Below, one piece after another: positions 60,226-64,000 of a DNA stretch of 64,000 nucleotides (position 1 is its first letter; every line of letters starts with the position of its first letter). The DNA comes from Bradyrhizobium daqingense (GTDB lineage Bacteria; Pseudomonadota; Alphaproteobacteria; Rhizobiales; Xanthobacteraceae): assembly GCF_021044685.1 (NCBI RefSeq), contig NZ_CP088014.1, positions 3,706,001 through 3,770,000 of the forward strand. The letters run 5' to 3'. The notes under the pieces were generated by a model. It did no database searches and was not told where the DNA came from. It saw only the letters and a list, made by a program, of their open reading frames with translations. The translations under genes were made by a program, and so were the position numbers.

Positions 60226-61749
60226 ATGGCCGAGGACAACAAGCCGAGCGGACCCGACCTGACCAAAGGCGTGTCGCTGACCGCATTCAAGGAGGGCAAA
60301 TTACTCGGCCATGTCGGCGAAGAGAATGTTCTCCTGGTCCAGACCAGAGACGACATCTTCGCGATCGAGCCGTCTTGCAGCCACTACCACGGCCCGCTCG
60401 CCGAAGGCCTGGTGGTCGGCGACACCATCCGCTGCCCCTGGCATCACGCCTGCTTCTCGTTGCGGACGGGCGAGGCCACCCGCCCGCCGGCATTGAATGC
60501 GCTGGCGGTATGGGACGTCTCGCGCGATCGCGACAACATCGTCGTTCAGCGCAAGCGCGAGGCGCCTAAACCAACATCAGCTCATCGTAGCGCACCGACG
60601 CCGGAGAAATTCGTCATTATCGGCGGCGGCGCAGCCGGCTTCGCGGCTGCCGAGACGCTCCGGCGCGAGGGCTTTGCCGGGGCCATCACCATGCTCAGCA
60701 ATGACGGCGCGATGCCGGTTGACCGGCCGAACCTCTCCAAGGATTACCTCGCCGGCAATGCGCCGGAGGATTGGCTGCCGCTGCGCGGCGAGGACTATTA
60801 TCAGGATGCGGACATCGATCTCAGGCTGAACGTAGCCGTCTCCGCGATCGACCCGAAGGGACGAAGCGTCACGCTGGGCAATGGCGACAGATTGCCATTT
60901 GATCGGCTGCTGCTTGCGACCGGCGCCGAGCCGGTCAAGCTGCAGATCCCGGACGCGGACCAGCCGCATGTCCACACCTTGCGGTCCGTCGCCGACAGCC
61001 GCGCCATCATCAAGGCCGCGAGCAGTGCGAAGCGCACTCTGGTGATCGGCGCCAGTTTCATTGGCTTGGAAGTCGCGGCGTCCTTGCGGGCGCGCAAGCT
61101 GGAGGTCCACGTGGTCGCGCCCGAGGAGCGACCGATGCAGAAGGTGCTCGGCCCCGAGATGGGCGATTTCGTCCGGTCGCTGCATGAAGAGAACGGCGTT
61201 GTCTTTCACTTGAAGGACACGGTGGAAAGACTCGACGGCATGCGGGCGACGCTGAAGAGCGGCGCGGTGATCGAGGCTGACCTCGTCGTGGTCGGCATCG
61301 GCGTCAAGCCGCGCCTTGCGCTCGCCGAGCAGGCGGGGCTCGCAGCCGATCGTGGCGTCAGCGTAACCGAGTATCTGGAGACCAGCATATCCGGCATCTT
61401 CGCCGCCGGGGACATCGCGCGCTGGCCCGACCCGCATTCGCGACAAACCATCCGTGTCGAGCACTGGGTCGTGGCGGAGCGGCAGGGTCAGACCGCGGCA
61501 CGCAACATGATCGGCAGGCGCGAACGCTTCGACGCGGTGCCGTTCTTCTGGTCCCAGCACTATGACGTGCCAATCAACTATGTAGGCCACGCCGAGAGCT
61601 TTGACGACGTCGCGATCGACGGCAGCATCTCCGGCAAGGACTGCCTGTTGAAATACCGCAAGGCCGGACGCGTACTGGCCGTCGCCTCCATCTATCGCGA
61701 TCTCGACAACCTGAAGGCCGAGCTCGAGATGGAGCGGCCGCGGGCCTGA
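60226..61749 (+). CDS. Rieske-domain NAD(P)H:acceptor oxidoreductase (AIF-like, FAD)
   Basis: 507 residues from the ATG at 60226, with AAAGGAGA upstream. N-terminal Rieske [2Fe-2S] domain with C51-x-H53 and C70-x-x-H73 (CSHYH...CPWHH), a linker near 115-130, then FAD and NAD(P) domains with GGGAAGFAAAETL and GASFIGLEVAASL and the C-terminal FAAGDIARWPDP. The layout matches apoptosis-inducing-factor-like reductases (AIFL/ferredoxin reductase type), passing electrons from NAD(P)H through FAD to the cluster. Physiological partner unknown. It is 28 bases behind folE and could be co-transcribed. Confidence 0.92.
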   Translation: MAEDNKPSGPDLTKGVSLTAFKEGKLLGHVGEENVLLVQTRDDIFAIEPSCSHYHGPLAEGLVVGDTIRCPWHHACFSLRTGEATRPPALNALAVWDVSRDRDNIVVQRKREAPKPTSAHRSAPTPEKFVIIGGGAAGFAAAETLRREGFAGAITMLSNDGAMPVDRPNLSKDYLAGNAPEDWLPLRGEDYYQDADIDLRLNVAVSAIDPKGRSVTLGNGDRLPFDRLLLATGAEPVKLQIPDADQPHVHTLRSVADSRAIIKAASSAKRTLVIGASFIGLEVAASLRARKLEVHVVAPEERPMQKVLGPEMGDFVRSLHEENGVVFHLKDTVERLDGMRATLKSGAVIEADLVVVGIGVKPRLALAEQAGLAADRGVSVTEYLETSISGIFAAGDIARWPDPHSRQTIRVEHWVVAERQGQTAARNMIGRRERFDAVPFFWSQHYDVPINYVGHAESFDDVAIDGSISGKDCLLKYRKAGRVLAVASIYRDLDNLKAELEMERPRA

Positions 61750-61763
61750 CACCGCATTCAATC

Positions 61764-61777
61764 TTGATTTGGGTCAA
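61764..61777 (+). promoter_or_regulatory. FixK/FNR-type box upstream of the HdeD-like gene
   Basis: TTGATTTGGGTCAA fits the FixK2/FNR consensus TTG(A/C)-N6-(T/G)CAA and differs from the ideal TTGAT-N4-ATCAA by one base. It lies 14 bases after the Rieske-reductase stop and 96 bases before the HdeD-like ATG. Such boxes usually sit about 41 bases before the transcription start, compatible with the spacing. This predicts low-oxygen activation; not experimentally supported here. Confidence 0.6.
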
Positions 61778-61873
61778 TGTTGCTGCTGGTGGGGCTGCTC
61801 TGCTGCCTATCGTCCCGGTACGGCCCGTGCTATCCTGGATTGTGCCTCCGGGCTTCGCAGCAGGAGTGGCGTC

Positions 61874-62449
61874 ATGACAAGTGCTTCGGATACGTCTCAG
61901 CGTCTTGGCCTGGGCTCGGGCATCGCGACGCTGCATGCCAAATGGGGCTGGATCGTCGCGCTCGGTGTCGTTTATCTCATCGCCGGCTTTGTCGCGTTCG
62001 GCAGCGTCGCGATGGCGACGGTGGCGAGTGTGATCGTGGTCGGTGCCATGATGATCGTCGCCGGCGCGGCCGAGATCATCGGTGCGTTCCAGATGAAGAG
62101 CTGGGGCAAGTTCCTGGTCTGGGCCTTGCTCGGCGTGCTCTACGTGGTCGCCGGCTTCCTGACCTTCGCGAACCCGTTGTTCGCGGCAGTCCTGCTGACG
62201 CTCTTTCTGGGCGCATCGCTGATTGCCTCTGGCGCCGTCAGGCTGTTTCTCGCCTTCAGCATGAAGCGCGAAAGTCCGTGGGTGTGGGTCGCGCTCTCGG
62301 GCGCAGTCACGCTGCTGCTCGGTCTCTTGATCGTAGCTCGCTGGCCGGTGAACAGTGTCTACATCCTCGGACTGTTTCTCGGCATTGACCTGATCATGGC
62401 CGGCGCCGGCTGGATCAGCTTGGGCTTTGCCTTGAAGCGGCGCGGCTAA
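61874..62449 (+). CDS. HdeD-family membrane protein
   Basis: 191 residues from the ATG at 61874 (MTSASDTSQRLG), with CAGGAGTGGC upstream. Six hydrophobic segments arranged as three DUF308 pairs (GWIVALGVVYLIAGFVAFGS..., WALLGVLYVVAGFLTFANP..., VWVALSGAVTLLLGLLIVARW...). In E. coli HdeD is linked with acid resistance at high cell density; in other bacteria the role is unclear. The candidate FixK/FNR box upstream suggests induction at low oxygen. Confidence 0.9.
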   Translation: MTSASDTSQRLGLGSGIATLHAKWGWIVALGVVYLIAGFVAFGSVAMATVASVIVVGAMMIVAGAAEIIGAFQMKSWGKFLVWALLGVLYVVAGFLTFANPLFAAVLLTLFLGASLIASGAVRLFLAFSMKRESPWVWVALSGAVTLLLGLLIVARWPVNSVYILGLFLGIDLIMAGAGWISLGFALKRRG

Positions 62450-62569
62450 GCAAAGCCATCAGCAACTCGACGCAAGACCATCTGGCGGAACTCCGGTGAG
62501 CTGACGCGCTGGCAAAAGGCAGCACGCCGCGTGAGCCCTTCGCGCGGCGATGATCACCGGGGAGAAACC

Positions 62570-63781
62570 ATGAAAGCCGCTTTGGTCCTGGCCGCAGCGC
62601 TCGCTGCCGCCTGCCTGTCCACGCCCGCCGCCGCACAAAAGTCCTACGGTCCCGGCGTCAGCGACACCGAGATCAAGATCGGCAATACCATGCCCTATAG
62701 CGGCCCGGCCTCGCCGCTCAGCATCACCGGCCGGGTGATCGCGGCCTATTTCGACGAGGTCAACGAGAAGGGCGGGGTCAACGGCCGCAAGCTCAATCTG
62801 CTTTCGCTGGACGACGCCTTCTCGCCGCCCAAGACCATGGAGGCGGCACGGCGGCTGGTTGAAGGCGACGGCGTCGCCTTCATCTTCGCGACCATGGGCA
62901 CCGCGCCGAGCTCGGCGATCGCGAAGTACCTCAACAGCAACAAGGTGCCGCAGCTGTTCCTGATCAGCTCGGCCTCGAAGTGGAACGATCCCGCCAACAT
63001 GCCCTGGTCGATGGCGCTGCCCTGGGCGCCGAACTACACCAGCGAGGCCGCGATCGACGTCGCCTATGCCCGCGCCAAGAACCCGAATGCGCGATTTGCG
63101 GTGCTCTACCAGAACGACGACGCCGGAAAGGAATACTTACGCGGCGTCAAGGAGGCGCTCGGTGCCGACGCCGACAAGGCGATCGCGATGGCCTCGAGCT
63201 TCGAGGTCGCCGATCCCACCGTGGATTCCCAGGTGCTGACGCTCGCCAACACCAAGGCCGACGTCTTCATGATCTATTCGGTGACGCCGCGCGCCTGCGC
63301 GCAGGCCATTCGCAAGGCCCATGAGGTCGGCTGGCAGCCGACGCGCTTTCTGGCCTCCGGCTGCGCCAACAAGGCGACCGTGATGGTGCCGGCCGGCCTC
63401 GACGCCGGCAAGGGCGTGCTCTCGCTCGGCTCGCTCAAGCCGTTCGTGGCCGAGCCGAAGAACGATCCGGCGATGACGGCCTATATCGAATTCATGAAGA
63501 AGCGCCTGCCCAATGCCGACGTCAACAACGTCGCCGGCCTCTACGGTTACACCGTCGCCGAGGCGCTGGTGATGCTGCTGAAGCAATGCAAGGACAATCT
63601 GACGCGCGAGAACATCATGGCGCAGGCCGCGAACATGAAGAACGTGCCGCTGTCGCTGTTGATGCCCGGCATCACTCTCAACACCACCCCGCAGGATTTC
63701 CGCCCGATCAAGGACGGCTACATGCTCCAGTTCGACGGCAACGACTGGGTGATCGCGAGCGAGCTGTTGCGCGGGACGTGA
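62570..63781 (+). CDS. ABC transporter substrate-binding protein, branched-chain amino acid (LivJ) type
   Basis: 403 residues from the ATG at 62570, with GGGGAGAA upstream. Sec signal MKAALVLAAALAAACLSTPAAA with cleavage near residue 22. Type-I periplasmic binding fold with IKIGNTMPYSGPASPLSITG and a leucine/isoleucine/valine-type hinge. Rhizobial genomes hold many such receptors for amino acids, aromatic acids or other carboxylates, so the ligand is not assigned. The permease and ATPase genes are not in the window. Downstream, a palindromic repeat separates it from the next gene. Confidence 0.92.
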   Translation: MKAALVLAAALAAACLSTPAAAQKSYGPGVSDTEIKIGNTMPYSGPASPLSITGRVIAAYFDEVNEKGGVNGRKLNLLSLDDAFSPPKTMEAARRLVEGDGVAFIFATMGTAPSSAIAKYLNSNKVPQLFLISSASKWNDPANMPWSMALPWAPNYTSEAAIDVAYARAKNPNARFAVLYQNDDAGKEYLRGVKEALGADADKAIAMASSFEVADPTVDSQVLTLANTKADVFMIYSVTPRACAQAIRKAHEVGWQPTRFLASGCANKATVMVPAGLDAGKGVLSLGSLKPFVAEPKNDPAMTAYIEFMKKRLPNADVNNVAGLYGYTVAEALVMLLKQCKDNLTRENIMAQAANMKNVPLSLLMPGITLNTTPQDFRPIKDGYMLQFDGNDWVIASELLRGT

Positions 63782-63809
63782 GGGGCGCGAGCGGCCGCGG
63801 GGACGATGC

Positions 63810-63955
63810 ACCCTCTCCCCTTGTGGGAGAGGGTGGATCGCCGTGAAGCGGCGAGCCGGGTGAGGGTTATCTGTCCTCACGAACAGTCTTGCGCGCGGAT
63901 GCAACCCCTCATCCGGCGCTTCGCGCCACCTTCTCCCACAAGGGGAGAAGGGAAG
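63810..63955. repeat. Palindromic intergenic repeat, family G
   Basis: ACCCTCTCCCCTTGTGGGAG at the left and CTCCCACAAGGGGAGAAGGG at the right form a long inverted repeat, with GTGAAGCGGCGAGCCGGGTGAGGG and CCCCTCATCCGGCGCTTCGC inside. Sequence of this type is very common between genes in rhizobia (from memory). Noncoding. Confidence 0.8.
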
Positions 63956-63989
63956 AGGCATCATCAAGCGCAGCGAACAGGAGACCAGA

Positions 63990-64000
63990 ATGGACTTTCA
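63990..64000 (+). CDS. Start of a gene truncated by the window edge
   Basis: ATGGACTTTCA preceded by AGGAG at 6 bases looks like a true start (Met-Asp-Phe). Only three full codons are visible, so no function can be given. Confidence 0.4.

Noticed and set aside
1..64000. tRNA, rRNA, attachment sites or a replication origin
   Set aside because: Reading the intergenic gaps on both strands gave no cloverleaf with a recognisable anticodon arm, no rRNA sequence and no clustered DnaA-type boxes or integrase.

Overview
The window is 64 kb of GC-rich, densely coded DNA. Gene content, start-site style (ATG/GTG/TTG with short GGAG-type ribosome sites), codon use and the abundant palindromic intergenic repeats fit an alphaproteobacterium of the Bradyrhizobium/Rhodopseudomonas group, most likely Bradyrhizobium. 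This is inference from family resemblance, since no rRNA or other marker gene is present. I see no tRNA, rRNA, CRISPR array, transposase, integrase or phage gene, so it reads as ordinary chromosome.

Layout. (1) 0-6.2 kb: a methyl-accepting chemotaxis protein, then an RND efflux pump followed by its overlapping periplasmic adaptor. (2) 6.4-26.1 kb: a long acyl-CoA metabolism district in short, often divergent units: a cysteine-less thiolase-like protein, a nitronate monooxygenase facing a Baeyer-Villiger monooxygenase, a YghU-type glutathione transferase, a broken flavin reductase, two acyl-CoA dehydrogenases, three crotonases, three SDRs (counting the dienoyl-CoA-reductase type), two acyl-CoA ligases and an overlapping crotonase/kinase-like/DUF6285 unit. 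(3) 26.3-31.1 kb: a rhomboid protease, a YccF protein and a three-gene TRAP transporter. (4) 31.1-32.4 kb: 1.2 kb without a credible gene but with strong inverted repeats. (5) 32.4-43 kb: phosphoenolpyruvate carboxylase; an SMP-30 lactonase, SDR, thiolase and DUF35 cluster; an amidase/DUF2848 pair; and a 2OG-oxygenase/AlkB pair. (6) 43-50.5 kb: a fragment of the homoprotocatechuate (hpa) meta-cleavage pathway with its divergent MarR-type regulator and a palindromic operator, followed by a dehydrogenase/HpaI-like aldolase/UxaA-like dehydratase set. (7) 50.6-57.3 kb: a tightly coupled operon of two transglutaminase-like proteins flanking a circularly permuted ATP-grasp/alpha-E protein, a predicted but poorly characterised peptide-forming system and the most promising unknown here. 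(8) 57.5-64 kb: an HD protein, an epoxide-hydrolase-like protein, GTP cyclohydrolase I, a Rieske/AIF-type reductase, an HdeD-like membrane protein with an upstream FixK/FNR-type box, an ABC solute-binding protein, and the first codons of another gene at the right edge.

The genes mostly describe a soil heterotroph able to take up and oxidise fatty, alicyclic and aromatic acids: ligases activate, dehydrogenases and crotonases oxidise, thiolases cleave, and PEP carboxylase refills the TCA cycle. Almost every wider intergenic gap carries one of several palindromic repeat families (A to G below). Regulatory sites are inferred from sequence alone.
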